DNA of 64,000 nt from UBA2966 sp965242505 (GCA_965242505.1 OZ251449.1:3100001-3164000), one strand, 5' to 3'; counted from the stretch's first letter, positions 35,470 through 45,318 are shown. Translations and numbers: made by a program. Notes: generated from the sequence alone by a model not told the origin.

Positions 35470-35726
35470 GCCATGACCTCGAGGATTTCCGGGCTCCCGC
35501 GGACGGTGGAATCGGGCGCCGCCCCCAAGGCCATGGAGACCGCGGAGCTCAATATCTTATCTGTGCGAAGGCGGCGCAATCGCCCGCGCGCCGGTCAAGT
35601 TGACTCGCATTTCCGGATGTGTTTCATGAGTCCGCGCTCGTCGGGCTCCGTCGTCGCCCGCGCTCGCCGCGGCCGGCGCGCGGCGGATCGGTTCCGCGGG
35701 CGAAGGAGCGGACAGGGAGCTCGGCG

Positions 35727-36224
35727 GTGTCACTCACCTACGAAGACGTTCAGGAAATTCTCAAGATCATTGACCAGTCTTCGACCAAGGAGATCCATAT
35801 CGAGGTCGACGACTTCAAGCTGATCGTCCGCAAGCGCGATGCCGACGGCTCCCCGGCGGCGGCGATGCCGGTCGCGGCGCCCGCCGCTCCGCCCGCCGCG
35901 ACGTCCGAACCACCGGCGGCGAGTCCCGCTCCGGCGGACGCGGCGACGGAGCCCGCAACCGTCTCCGCCCCGCCGAGCGATACCGCCGTGGCGCTCAACT
36001 CCCCGTTGTCCGGAACCTTCTATCGGGCGCCGGCGCCGGGCGCCGACCCCTTCGTCGAGGAGGGCGACGAGGTGAAGAGCGGCGACACCGTCTGCATCCT
36101 CGACGTGATGAAGGTGATGAACACACTGAAGGCGCCCTGCGACGGCGTGGTGTCGCGCATTCCCGCGGAGAACGCGCAGGCCGTGGGCGCGGGCCAGCCC
36201 GTCATGTGGTTCGAGCCCCGCTGA
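35727..36224 (+). CDS. accB: Biotin carboxyl carrier protein
   Basis: 165 residues from GTG 35727, with AGGGAG upstream. The N-terminal helical part (SLTYEDVQEILKIIDQS, then IHIEVDDFKLIVRKRD) is that of AccB. An Ala/Pro/Ser-rich hinge (about 45-90) and the biotinyl domain follow, with biotin lysine Lys129 in ILDVMKVMNTL. The motif is DVMKVMN rather than the classical EAMKMMN. It is followed by accC and a carboxyltransferase gene, so its partner may be that enzyme rather than acetyl-CoA carboxylase. Confidence 0.9.
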   Translation: MSLTYEDVQEILKIIDQSSTKEIHIEVDDFKLIVRKRDADGSPAAAMPVAAPAAPPAATSEPPAASPAPADAATEPATVSAPPSDTAVALNSPLSGTFYRAPAPGADPFVEEGDEVKSGDTVCILDVMKVMNTLKAPCDGVVSRIPAENAQAVGAGQPVMWFEPR

Positions 36225-36245
36225 TCGCCGCTCGCGCGAATCGTG

Positions 36246-37619
36246 ATGCTGCGCCGGGTCCTCATCGCCAATCGCGGCGAGATCGCCGTGCGGGTCGTCC
36301 GCGCCTGCCGCGAACTGGATATCGAGACGGTGGCCGTCTACTCGGAGGCGGATCGCGACTCGCTCCATGTCCGTCTCGCGGACAAGGCGGTCTGCATCGG
36401 GCCGGCGCAGGCGACACGGAGCTATCTCAACGCGGGGTCGCTGATCGGCGCCGCCATGTACGCGAAGGCCGACGGCATTCATCCGGGTTACGGCTTCCTC
36501 GCCGAGAACGCCGCGTTCTCCGACGAGTGCGCCGAAGCCGGCGTCAAGTTCGTCGGTCCCACGGGACACGCCATCCGGCGGATGGCCGACAAGGCCATGG
36601 CGCGCGCGGTGGCGGCGGAGGCCGGCGTGCCGACGGTTCCGGGCTCCGACGGCAAGGCCGTCGACGCCGACGAGCTGGCCGCGACCGCCGGGGAGATCGG
36701 CTACCCCGTCCTGATCAAGGCGGCGGCGGGCGGCGGCGGGCGCGGCATGATGCTCGCCGAGACTCCGGCCCAGCTGTCCAGGAACGCGCTCTCCGCGCAG
36801 GCCGAAGCGCAGGCGGCGTTCGGCGATTCGTCGATCTATCTGGAGAAGTACATCGGCAACGCGCGCCACGTGGAGGTCCAGGTGCTGGGCGACGGCCGGG
36901 GCGGCGTCGTGCACGTGGGCGAACGCGATTGCTCCATGCAGCGGCGCCACCAGAAACTGGTGGAGGAAGGCCCCTGCCCCGTCATCACTCCGGCCCTGCG
37001 GAAGGGTCTTCACGAGGCCGCGGTCTCCCTGGCCGCGAGCGTGGATTACGAGGGCGCCGGCACCGTCGAGTTCCTCGTCGACCTCGACGCGGGCGCGTTC
37101 TACTTCATCGAGATGAACACCCGCATCCAGGTCGAGCACCCGGTCACCGAGATGCTGACGGGCGTGGATCTCGTGCGCGAGCAGCTCCTGATCGCGGGCG
37201 GCGAGGGCCTGTCGTTGACGCAGAAGGACGTGAAGCTGCGCGGCCATGCGATCGAATGCCGCATCAACGCGGAGGACGGCGCCCGTAACTTCATGCCGTC
37301 GCCCGGCGCGCTCTCCGAGTACGTCGCGCCCGGCGGGCCTGGCGTGCGCGTCGATTCACACTGCTACGCCGGCTATACGGTGCCGCCCTACTACGATTCC
37401 ATGATCGCCAAGGTCGTCGTCTGGGCGCCCGACCGCGCCCAGGCCATCGACAGGATGCGCGCGGCCCTGGCCGGGTACGTCATCGACGGCATCCCGTCGA
37501 CCGTTCCCTTCCATCTGTCCCTGCTCGATTCGGAGGCCTTCCGGACGAACGCCTTCAACACGCAGTGGCTGGAGAAGAACATCGAACAGGTAATGCCACA
37601 GGAGAACATGGCGGCATGA
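36246..37619 (+). CDS. accC: Biotin carboxylase
   Basis: Carboxylates the biotin of the carrier protein using ATP and bicarbonate. 457 residues with the N-terminal RVLIANRGEIAVRVVRA, HPGYGFLAENA, the ATP-grasp glycine loop KAAAGGGGRGM, ERDCSMQRRHQKLVEE and the active-site EMNTRIQVEHPVTEM. GTG 36243 is an alternative start. Its TGA overlaps the ATG of the carboxyltransferase (ATGA), tying it to that subunit. Confidence 0.95.
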   Translation: MLRRVLIANRGEIAVRVVRACRELDIETVAVYSEADRDSLHVRLADKAVCIGPAQATRSYLNAGSLIGAAMYAKADGIHPGYGFLAENAAFSDECAEAGVKFVGPTGHAIRRMADKAMARAVAAEAGVPTVPGSDGKAVDADELAATAGEIGYPVLIKAAAGGGGRGMMLAETPAQLSRNALSAQAEAQAAFGDSSIYLEKYIGNARHVEVQVLGDGRGGVVHVGERDCSMQRRHQKLVEEGPCPVITPALRKGLHEAAVSLAASVDYEGAGTVEFLVDLDAGAFYFIEMNTRIQVEHPVTEMLTGVDLVREQLLIAGGEGLSLTQKDVKLRGHAIECRINAEDGARNFMPSPGALSEYVAPGGPGVRVDSHCYAGYTVPPYYDSMIAKVVVWAPDRAQAIDRMRAALAGYVIDGIPSTVPFHLSLLDSEAFRTNAFNTQWLEKNIEQVMPQENMAA

Positions 37620-39076
37620 GCAGGAAACTTCGTATCTGGGAAACGGCGCTGCGGGACGCCCATCAGAGCCTTTGGGCGACTCGCATGACGAGCGAGATGA
37701 TGGAGCCCATCGTTCCGACCATGGACGAAGCGGGCTACGGCGTGATGGGGGTCGCCGGCTCGGCCGTGTTCGAATCCTGCATCTATTACCTGGCCGAGGA
37801 CCCGTGGGAGCGCCTCCGCATGATCCAGCGGCTCGCCCCGCGGACTCTCAAGAACGTCTATATCCGCAGCCTCAACGTTCTCGGCTGGGACCTGTTCGCC
37901 GACGACGTGTTCCCGCTGACGATCGATACGCTGGCGCGGTACGGCATCGGCTGCATCAACACCTTCGACGCGCTCAACGACACCCGCAACATGGCCGTGT
38001 CGATCGCGGCGACGAAGGCCGCCGGACTGCACGCCGTGGGCTCCGTCGTCTTCAGCGAGAGTCCGGTCCACACCGACGAGCACTTCGTCGGGAAGGCCAG
38101 GGAGCTCGTCGCCCTCGGCGTGGACGCGGTCCAGATCAAGGATTCCGGCGCCTTGTTGACGCCCGACCGCGTCCGCACCCTGGTTCCCGCGATGCGGGCG
38201 GCGATCGGCGATGGCGTCGACCTGCACCTGCATACGCACTGCACCTCGGGGCTCGGGCCTCTGGTCGTTCTCGAGTCCCTCCCCCTGGGCATTGACGTGG
38301 CGCACACGGCGACCGCGCCCATCGCGCACGCCACGTCGAATCCGCCGACCGAATTGATCGCCCGCGAGGCGCGCAACCAGGGCATGGATATCGATCTCGA
38401 CTTCGACAAGGTCGACGAGGTCGCGGAGCATTTCCGGCAACAGGCGATCAAGCACGACAAGCCCATCGGCGCGCCCGTCGCCTACGACCCGGGGTTGTCC
38501 CGGCATCAGGTTCCGGGCGGCATGAGAAGCAACCTCGAGAAGCAGATGGAGGAGATCGGCCTCCACGACAGGCTTCCCGCCGTGCTCGACGAGATCTCGC
38601 GGATGCGCGAGGAACTGGGCTGGCCCATCATGGTGAGCCCGATGTCCCAGTTCATCGGCGTCCAGGCGCTGCTGAACGTCGTCGAGGCCGAGCGCTATAC
38701 GACCGTCCAGACGGAGATCAAGCGCTACGTCCTCGGCTGGTACGGCGAGCTGGCCGCGCCCGTCGACCCCAACGTCCTCGACCGCATCGCCGACGGGGAA
38801 GAACCGATCTCGGACCGGCCGGGCGCCTTGCTCGAGCCGATGGTGGAGCGCTTCCGGGCCGAACACGGTCCTTTCGACTCGGACGAGGAGCTGATCCTGG
38901 CCATGCACTTCAAGCCCAAGCTCCTCGACGAATGGCGCGAGGCCCGCAAGGTGCGGGAGGGACGACCCACGGCGCGGACGCCGGTCGCGACCTTGGTCCA
39001 GGAGCTCACCCGCCGTCCCGAGGTCGGGTACGTCTTCGTCGAGAAGGGTGGCGCCCGGATCAGCCACGTCGCCTGA
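37616..39076 (+). CDS. Carboxyltransferase subunit, pyruvate carboxylase B / oxaloacetate decarboxylase alpha type
   Basis: 486 residues of the HMG-CoA lyase-like / PYC_OADA family. The metal and substrate site is visible: IWETALRDAHQSLWATRM at the N-terminus, VQIKDSGALLTPDRV with the lysine that becomes carbamylated in the family, and LHLHTHCTSGLGP with the metal-binding histidines. There is no C-terminal biotinyl domain; the separate accB product would supply it. With accB and accC this makes a three-subunit 2-oxoacid carboxylase. Pyruvate is the default substrate, but 2-oxoglutarate carboxylases have the same make-up. Confidence 0.87.
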   Translation: MSRKLRIWETALRDAHQSLWATRMTSEMMEPIVPTMDEAGYGVMGVAGSAVFESCIYYLAEDPWERLRMIQRLAPRTLKNVYIRSLNVLGWDLFADDVFPLTIDTLARYGIGCINTFDALNDTRNMAVSIAATKAAGLHAVGSVVFSESPVHTDEHFVGKARELVALGVDAVQIKDSGALLTPDRVRTLVPAMRAAIGDGVDLHLHTHCTSGLGPLVVLESLPLGIDVAHTATAPIAHATSNPPTELIAREARNQGMDIDLDFDKVDEVAEHFRQQAIKHDKPIGAPVAYDPGLSRHQVPGGMRSNLEKQMEEIGLHDRLPAVLDEISRMREELGWPIMVSPMSQFIGVQALLNVVEAERYTTVQTEIKRYVLGWYGELAAPVDPNVLDRIADGEEPISDRPGALLEPMVERFRAEHGPFDSDEELILAMHFKPKLLDEWREARKVREGRPTARTPVATLVQELTRRPEVGYVFVEKGGARISHVA

Positions 39077-39117
39077 ACGGCGCGCGGCATCCCGGCCGCC
39101 GGCATGGAGGACCCCGC

Positions 39118-40575
39118 GTGACGTCGGCAGTTCCGGCGGTCCGTCTCGACGACGCGCGTGTCCTCGAATTCGTCGACCGGGTCTGGGAACGGGAGATCCT
39201 TCCCTCGCTCGAGGCCTACATCGCGATTCCCGCCAAGTCCCCGGCCTTCGATCCGGACTGGCGGGCCAACGGCCACATCGACGAGGCGGTGGCGCACGTC
39301 GAGGCGTGGTGCCGGGCGCGCGAGATCGCCAACCTCCACGTCGAGGTCGTCCGGCTCGAGGGTCGCACGCCGCTCATCTACATCGAGCACCCCGGCGCCG
39401 CGCGCCGCGCCGGTGACGGGACGGTCCTGCTGTACGGCCATCTGGACAAGCAGCCCGAGATGTCGGGGTGGCGCGACGGCCTCGGGCCCTGGAAGCCGGT
39501 TCGCGAGAACGACAGGCTCTACGGCCGGGGCGGGGCCGACGACGGCTACGCAGCCTACGCGTGTCTGGCGGCGATCGAAGCCTTGCGCCGTTGCGATGGC
39601 GGGCACGGCCGCTGCGTGATCCTCATCGAGGGATGCGAGGAGAGCGGCAGTTACGACCTCCCCTTCTACATCGACGCGCTCGCCGACCGGATCGGCGCCC
39701 CCGACCTCGTGGTCTGTCTCGACTCCGGTTGCGGCGACTACGACCGGTTCTGGGGCGCGACCTCCCTCAGGGGGCTGGTCTCCGGGACGTTGCGCGTGGA
39801 CATCCTCGACGAGGGCGTGCACAGCGGCGACGCTGGCGGCATCGTCGCCTCCAGTTTCCGCATCGCGCGCCAGCTTCTGTCGCGGATCGAGCACGAGGCG
39901 TCGGGAACCGTCCGGGTGGCGTCCGCGAACGTGGATATCCCACCGGAGCGGGTCGCCCAGGCGACGGTCGCCGCCCAGCGCCTCGGCGACATGACCTGGC
40001 GCAAGTTTCCGTTCGTCGACGGCGCGCGGCCGACCGGATCGGACCTCGCCGAACTGATCCTCGACAGGACGTGGCGGCCGGCGCTTTCCATCACCGGACA
40101 GTCGGGGCTGCCGGACCTCCGGGACGCCGGAAACGTGCTGCGGCCAACGACGTCCCTGTCCCTGTCCCTGCGCGTCCCGCCGACGGCGAGCGCCGCCGCC
40201 GTCGCGGCCGACCTCGAGCGCGCGCTGACCGAGGAGCCGCCCTACGGCGCCCGGGTCGCCGCCGAGTTCGACACCGCCGCCGACGGCTGGGACGCCCCGC
40301 CCCTGGCGGACTGGCTCGCGGCCGCGACGGACGACGCGTCGATGGCCTTCTTCGGCGAGCCGGCCGCCTACATGGGCGAGGGCGGGGCGATCCCCTTCAT
40401 GGGGATGCTCGGCGAGAAATTCCCCGGCGCGCAGTTCCTGATCACCGGCGTGCTGGGACCCGGCTCCAACGCGCACGGTCCCAACGAGTTCCTGCACATC
40501 CCCACGGCCAAGAAACTCACAGCCTGTGTGGCCCACATTCTCATGGCCCACGCGTCGGCGATGCCGTTCCGGTAG
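39118..40575 (+). CDS. M20 family metallopeptidase (dipeptidase/deacylase)
   Basis: 485 residues from GTG 39118, with GGAGG 7 bases upstream. The di-metal M20 site is visible: LYGHLDKQPEM (first His and Asp), YGRGGADDGYAAY (bridging Asp), IEGCEESGSYDL (Glu-Glu) and a late GPGSNAHGPNEFLHI with the last His. The dimerisation/lid domain lies about 210-360. This branch resembles CNDP-type dipeptidases. It follows the carboxylase genes by 41 bases; no functional link is evident. Confidence 0.88.
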   Translation: MTSAVPAVRLDDARVLEFVDRVWEREILPSLEAYIAIPAKSPAFDPDWRANGHIDEAVAHVEAWCRAREIANLHVEVVRLEGRTPLIYIEHPGAARRAGDGTVLLYGHLDKQPEMSGWRDGLGPWKPVRENDRLYGRGGADDGYAAYACLAAIEALRRCDGGHGRCVILIEGCEESGSYDLPFYIDALADRIGAPDLVVCLDSGCGDYDRFWGATSLRGLVSGTLRVDILDEGVHSGDAGGIVASSFRIARQLLSRIEHEASGTVRVASANVDIPPERVAQATVAAQRLGDMTWRKFPFVDGARPTGSDLAELILDRTWRPALSITGQSGLPDLRDAGNVLRPTTSLSLSLRVPPTASAAAVAADLERALTEEPPYGARVAAEFDTAADGWDAPPLADWLAAATDDASMAFFGEPAAYMGEGGAIPFMGMLGEKFPGAQFLITGVLGPGSNAHGPNEFLHIPTAKKLTACVAHILMAHASAMPFR

Positions 40576-40596
40576 GCGTTCGACGCCGCCCGCGCC

Positions 40597-42255
40597 TCAG
40601 GCGTGAAGCTCGCCGCTCAGGCTGGTGCCGTCCGGCGCCGTCCTGGCGCCCGTCGCGGGTACGGCGCTCGAGTCTTCATGCAGGGACTTCACGATTCCGT
40701 AGGCCATCAACAGCATGATGACGCTGACCGGCAGGGCGGCCGCGATGGAAGCGGTCTGGAGCGCCTTGAGGCCGCCCGCCATGAGCAGCACCGCGGCGAC
40801 GAGGCCTTCCCCCAGCCCCCAGACGATCCGAAACCTTTGCGGTGGGTTGTCGTCGCCCATGCTGAGCATGGTGGTGATGACGAGCGTGCCCGAATCCGAC
40901 GACGTGATGAACCACGTCGCCAACAGCAGGGTCGCGAGCGCCGCCATGGCCCAGTTCAGCCACGAAAGGTCGGTGACCAGGTCGATGGCGCCGTAAAGGG
41001 CGGCCGGGAGGTTCCAGTCGCGGACCAACTGGGCGATCCCGGCGGTGCCGACGCCGCCCGCGGCGTGGAGTTCCGCGTGGATGGCGTTGCCGCCGAAGAT
41101 GCAGAGCCAGAAGAACGCGATGGTGGTGGGCACGAACATGACGCCGACCATGAACTCGCGGATCGTGCGTCCGCGGCTGATCCTGGCGATGAACATGCCG
41201 ACGAAGGGCGCCCAGGATATCCACCAGCCCCAGTAGAAGATCGTCCACCCGCCCTGCCACGCGGCCGAGCCCTCGGCGTTGAAGGTCTGGAAACCCATGG
41301 GAATGACGTTCCAGAGATAGTCGCCGGCGGTGGTGACGAAGAAGCCCAGCAACCATTTCGTCGGACCGCCGAACAGGAAGAAGGCGAGCAGCACGACGCT
41401 GAGCCAGATGTTCCATTCCGAGATGATGCGGATGCCCTTGCCCACCCCGGACACTGCCGACAGCGTGGCGACGACCGAAATGGCGGCGATCAGGATGACC
41501 TGCGTCACCGTGCCGGGATCGATTCCGAACAGGTGATGCAGGCCGGCCGCCATCTGGCTCACGCCGAGGCCCAGCGAGGTGGCGACGCCGAACACGGTGC
41601 CGAACACCGCGAGCAGGTCCACCGCATGTCCGACGGGGCCGTAGATGCGATCGCCGATGACCGGATAGAGCGCCGAGCGCAGGGTCAGGGGCAGTTTCTT
41701 GCGGAAGCCGAAATAGGCCAGGCAGAGGCCGACCGTGACGTAGACCGCCCAGCCGTGGAAACCCCAGTGGAAGTAGGTCACCCGCATCGCGAACACGGCG
41801 CGATCCTCGTTCATGGCGGTGGCCAGCGCCTGATCGGCGAAGGGGTTGTTGGGGTAGCCCCACGACGCGGTATTGTCGAAATAGAACATCGGCTCGGCGA
41901 TGCCGAAGAACAGCAGGCCGATGCCGACGCCGGCCGAGAACAGCATCGCGAACCACGAGAAGTTGCTGAACTCGGGCCTGCTGTCGTCGTCGCCCAGCCT
42001 GACGTTCCCGAACCGGCTGAGCATCAGGTAGAGGCACACGAACAGCATCGCCGCCACGGCGCTGATGTAGTACCAGTTGAGCGCCGATTCGATCCAGCCG
42101 CGGATCGCCGAATAGAGGGAGTTGGCGAAGTCGACGTACAGGGCGGTGAACACCACGAACGCCGCCACCATGCCCTTGGACGCGATGCCCATGGCGGGGT
42201 GCAGCCCCTCCCAAAGGCCCTTGCTGGCGACCCGCCGCGATTCGATGTTCGACAT
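40597..42255 (-). CDS. BCCT family betaine/carnitine/choline transporter
   Basis: 552 residues with about 12 membrane helices. The family signature WGFHGWAVYVTVGLCLAYF and the substrate-region WGWWISWAPFVGMFIARISR are clear, as is the late DSGTLVITTMLSMG. It should carry a quaternary amine such as glycine betaine, for osmoprotection or catabolism. GGGAGG precedes the ATG at 42255. It is convergent with the M20 peptidase gene, with 21 bases between stops. Confidence 0.93.
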   Translation of the reverse strand: MSNIESRRVASKGLWEGLHPAMGIASKGMVAAFVVFTALYVDFANSLYSAIRGWIESALNWYYISAVAAMLFVCLYLMLSRFGNVRLGDDDSRPEFSNFSWFAMLFSAGVGIGLLFFGIAEPMFYFDNTASWGYPNNPFADQALATAMNEDRAVFAMRVTYFHWGFHGWAVYVTVGLCLAYFGFRKKLPLTLRSALYPVIGDRIYGPVGHAVDLLAVFGTVFGVATSLGLGVSQMAAGLHHLFGIDPGTVTQVILIAAISVVATLSAVSGVGKGIRIISEWNIWLSVVLLAFFLFGGPTKWLLGFFVTTAGDYLWNVIPMGFQTFNAEGSAAWQGGWTIFYWGWWISWAPFVGMFIARISRGRTIREFMVGVMFVPTTIAFFWLCIFGGNAIHAELHAAGGVGTAGIAQLVRDWNLPAALYGAIDLVTDLSWLNWAMAALATLLLATWFITSSDSGTLVITTMLSMGDDNPPQRFRIVWGLGEGLVAAVLLMAGGLKALQTASIAAALPVSVIMLLMAYGIVKSLHEDSSAVPATGARTAPDGTSLSGELHA

Positions 42256-42436
42256 GATTATCCGCCTCCCTTGATGGGCGCCGGGCGAAGCGATGGAAGC
42301 GGCGCGAGGCCCGGACCCGCAGCCGAGAACACCACTGATGTTAGCCTATCGACGCCGAAAGGGGAAACCACGCCCGCGCGCCGGGTGGAATCGTGTAGAA
42401 AGGTGGAGATGCGCGCAGAAGAGAGGGGAAGTGAAC

Positions 42437-43471
42437 ATGGACACGATGGCGTCCGAGACCGACCGGGCTGAAGAGGAATCGACTGTTTCGCCCGAGGCTC
42501 CCGGCCCGCGCGGGCGTCTGGAGCCCATCGACGACCTCCGGGAAGCTTGGCCCAGGGAAGATGAGGACTTCACACCATGGCTCGCCGAAAACCTCGACGT
42601 GCTGGAGGAAACGCTCGGGATCGAGCTGGAACTGGAAGCCCGGGAGAAATCCGTCGGCTCCTTTCGCGCCGACGTCCTGTGCCGGGAAGTCGGCTCCGAT
42701 TCCCGGGTGCTGATCGAGAACCAGCTGGAGCGGACCGACCATACCCATCTCGGGCAGTTGCTGACCTACGCGGCGGGCCTGGAGGCGGTCACCGTCATCT
42801 GGACCGCGAAGTCCTTCACCGACGAGCACCGCGCGGCGCTCGACTGGCTGAACGGAATCACCGACGAGCGTTTCCGCTTCTTCGGGCTCGAGATCGAGCT
42901 GTGGCGGATCGGCGATTCGGTGCCGGCGCCGAAGTTCAACGTCGTCTCGCAGCCGAACGACTGGTCGCGCGAGGTCTCAAGAGCGGCCGCCGATGGCGAA
43001 CTGTCGGAAACGCAGGTGAAACAGAGGGAGTATTGGGACGAGTTCCACGAGGTGGTGCGCAACATGGGAAGGGGGGATATCCTCGGCAAGCGAACGCCAC
43101 AACCGGCGTCCTGGATGGGCTATGGCGTCGGGCGCGCCGACTTTCGCATAGGCGTGGTGATGCGGCGCCCGAAGAAACGCATCCAGACGGAGCTTTACAT
43201 CTCCGGGGGCGACGCGAAGACGTTCTTCAGCCTTCTGCAACAGCAAAAGGATGAGATCGAGCGGGAGTACGACCACTCTTTCGACTGGCAGGAACTGCCG
43301 GAAAAGCAGGACTGTCGGATCGCGGATGTTCTCGACGATGTCGACCCGTTCGACGAATCGGACTGGCCCCGGCAGCACGAGTGGCTTGCTGACCGCCTGA
43401 TCGCCATGCACCGCGTCTTTTCCGACCGCGTCAGGGATTTGGACGTCGCCGACTGGCGGAGCGACGACTGA
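42437..43471 (+). CDS. DUF4268 protein with PD-(D/E)XK nuclease-like core
   Basis: 344 residues. The N-terminal half shows a PD-(D/E)XK-like pattern: Asp79 in GSFRADVLCRE, then Glu94-x-Gln96 in VLIENQLERTDHTHLGQ, the E-x-Q form seen in several DNA-targeting nucleases. The C-terminal half (about 190-320), with YWDEFHEVVRNMG and GVGRADFRIGVVMRRPKKRI, matches what I know as DUF4268. Proteins of this type occur beside defence genes, but none is adjacent here. ATG 42437 is supported by GAGGGGAAG. Function is inferred only from the fold. Confidence 0.72.
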   Translation: MDTMASETDRAEEESTVSPEAPGPRGRLEPIDDLREAWPREDEDFTPWLAENLDVLEETLGIELELEAREKSVGSFRADVLCREVGSDSRVLIENQLERTDHTHLGQLLTYAAGLEAVTVIWTAKSFTDEHRAALDWLNGITDERFRFFGLEIELWRIGDSVPAPKFNVVSQPNDWSREVSRAAADGELSETQVKQREYWDEFHEVVRNMGRGDILGKRTPQPASWMGYGVGRADFRIGVVMRRPKKRIQTELYISGGDAKTFFSLLQQQKDEIEREYDHSFDWQELPEKQDCRIADVLDDVDPFDESDWPRQHEWLADRLIAMHRVFSDRVRDLDVADWRSDD

Positions 43472-43626
43472 ACCCCGGGCGAGCCAACGATTGCCGCCGT
43501 TCCGGCCGCTCGCCGTCCTTGCCAAACGCCGGACAGTGGGCAACATAGGCGAGCGGACGCCGCGCGGCCGATGGCGTCCGTCGATACCGACAATCGGGCC
43601 GCCGGAACGCGGGTGCGGGGTTTCAA

Positions 43627-44127
43627 ATGTACGAAAAGAGCATCGAGTTGCTGAATCGCGCGGTGGCCGACGAGCTCACGGCCATCCATCAGTACATGTA
43701 CTTCCATTTCCATTGCGATGACCAGGGCATCGAACTGCTCGCCGCCCTGTTCAAGCGCACCGCCATCGAGGAGATGCAGCACGTCGAGCGGATCGCCGAC
43801 CGCATCCTCTATCTCAAGGGCGACGTCGTGATCGAGACCAACGCCAAGGTCCGGCCCATTCGCGAGATATCCGGGATGCTGCAATGGGCGACCGACGCCG
43901 AGACGTCCGCCATCCGCATGTACAACGGGTTCGCGATCGAATGCGGCGCCAACGCCGATACCGCGACCAAGAAGCTGTTCGAGGATCTCGTCCTCGACGA
44001 GGAACGCCATTTCGGCCGGTTCGACGACGAGGTCGAGAACGTCGAGCGGTTCGGACAGAGCTACCTGGCGCAGCAGGCGATGGAACGGAGCAAGGCCGCC
44101 GCCGGACCGCCGGGGGACGGCGCCTGA
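43627..44127 (+). CDS. bfr: Bacterioferritin
   Basis: 166-residue four-helix iron-storage protein. Ferroxidase ligands are visible as Glu16 (VADELTAIHQY) and Glu49 with His52 in AIEEMQHVERIADRIL; the second half has DLVLDEERHFGRFDDE. The Met in EEMQH is at the haem-binding position of Bfr. No bacterioferritin-associated ferredoxin lies beside it. The last 20 residues are a poorly conserved tail. Confidence 0.9.
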   Translation: MYEKSIELLNRAVADELTAIHQYMYFHFHCDDQGIELLAALFKRTAIEEMQHVERIADRILYLKGDVVIETNAKVRPIREISGMLQWATDAETSAIRMYNGFAIECGANADTATKKLFEDLVLDEERHFGRFDDEVENVERFGQSYLAQQAMERSKAAAGPPGDGA

Positions 44128-44166
44128 AGCGGAACGGCCTCGGAGCGCCGGCGTCGGGAACCGGCC

Positions 44167-45318
44167 TCAAACGAGCCAGGAAGACGGGCCCTCGATCAGT
44201 TCCTTGAGACGGGCCAGAAAGCGCGCGCACGGCGCGCCGTCGACGACCCGATGATCGAAGGACAGCACGAGCGTCGCGCGGTCGCGCGCGACCACGTCGT
44301 CCCCGTCCACGACCGGCGCGCGGCGCACCCGCCCCACCCCCAGGATCGCCGCCTGGGGCGGATTGAGCACCGGCGTGAACCAGTCCACGCCCATGCCGCC
44401 GAGGTTGGTCACCGTGAAGGTCCCCCCTTCGAGGTCCTCCGGGGTCAGCCGACGCGTCCGCGCCTTCTCCGCGAGCTCGGCGGCGGCGCGGGCGATATCC
44501 CCGAGTCCCGCCTCGCCCGCGTCCTTTATGACGGGGACGGTCAGTCCCTCCCCGGTGTCGACGGCGACGTTGAGATTGACGCGGGCGTATCTGTGGACGG
44601 CGCCGTCGATCAGCGCTGCGTTGAGCGCGGGATTGTCCTTGAGCGCCGTCGCCGTCGCCAGCAGGACGATGTCGTTGATCGTCGGCTCGACCCCGAACGC
44701 CTCCTTCCAGGCGTCCCGGTTGTTCCGCCGGACCTCCAGACAGGCCGAGAAATCGACCTCGACGCCTTCGGTCACCTGCGGCGCCCGGGTCCAGTTCGCC
44801 GACAGGCGTTCCGCCGCGACCTTGCGGATCCCCGCGAGCGGAACGACCTCCACGCCCTCCGGCGCCTCGTCCTCCTTCCGCGGCGCGGCGCCGGACTCGA
44901 TCGCCGTCCGCACGTCCTCCTTGGTCACGCGGCCGCCGGGGCCGGTGCCCTCGAGCGCGTCGGCGTCGATGCCGTGGCGTTCGGCGAGACGGCGGGCCAC
45001 GGGGGTCACCCGCTCCCTGGGCGGCGCGTCCGCCGCCGCGGGCGCCGGCGCTTCCTCCGGCTCGTCGGGCGCCTCTTCGCCGGCGGCGCCGATCCACGCC
45101 AGCGTCGCGCCTACGGGAAGCTCCTGATCGGCCTGCCCGACGATCTTCAGCAGGACGCCGCCGATGGGCGCCTCCACGTCCACGACGGCCTTGTCCGTTT
45201 CGACGGCGAGGATCTCGTCGCCTTCCCTGATCTCGTCGCCTTCCGAGACCTTCCACTCGACGATGCGTCCGACCTCCATCGTGTGGCCGAACGCCGCCAG
45301 ACGAAATCGCGTCGCCAT
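44167..45318 (-). CDS. Dihydrolipoamide acyltransferase (E2) of a 2-oxoacid or acetoin dehydrogenase
   Basis: 383 residues: one lipoyl domain (1-80, lipoyl Lys43 in VETDKAVVDVEAP), an acidic Ala/Pro linker, a peripheral-subunit-binding domain (about 103-138, VTPVARRLAERHGIDAD) and a catalytic domain ending with the active-site FDHRVVDGAPCARFLARL. GGGGAAGG precedes ATG 45318. The single lipoyl domain and the absence of a linked E3 gene leave pyruvate, branched-chain or acetoin dehydrogenase all possible. Confidence 0.88.
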   Translation of the reverse strand: MATRFRLAAFGHTMEVGRIVEWKVSEGDEIREGDEILAVETDKAVVDVEAPIGGVLLKIVGQADQELPVGATLAWIGAAGEEAPDEPEEAPAPAAADAPPRERVTPVARRLAERHGIDADALEGTGPGGRVTKEDVRTAIESGAAPRKEDEAPEGVEVVPLAGIRKVAAERLSANWTRAPQVTEGVEVDFSACLEVRRNNRDAWKEAFGVEPTINDIVLLATATALKDNPALNAALIDGAVHRYARVNLNVAVDTGEGLTVPVIKDAGEAGLGDIARAAAELAEKARTRRLTPEDLEGGTFTVTNLGGMGVDWFTPVLNPPQAAILGVGRVRRAPVVDGDDVVARDRATLVLSFDHRVVDGAPCARFLARLKELIEGPSSWLV

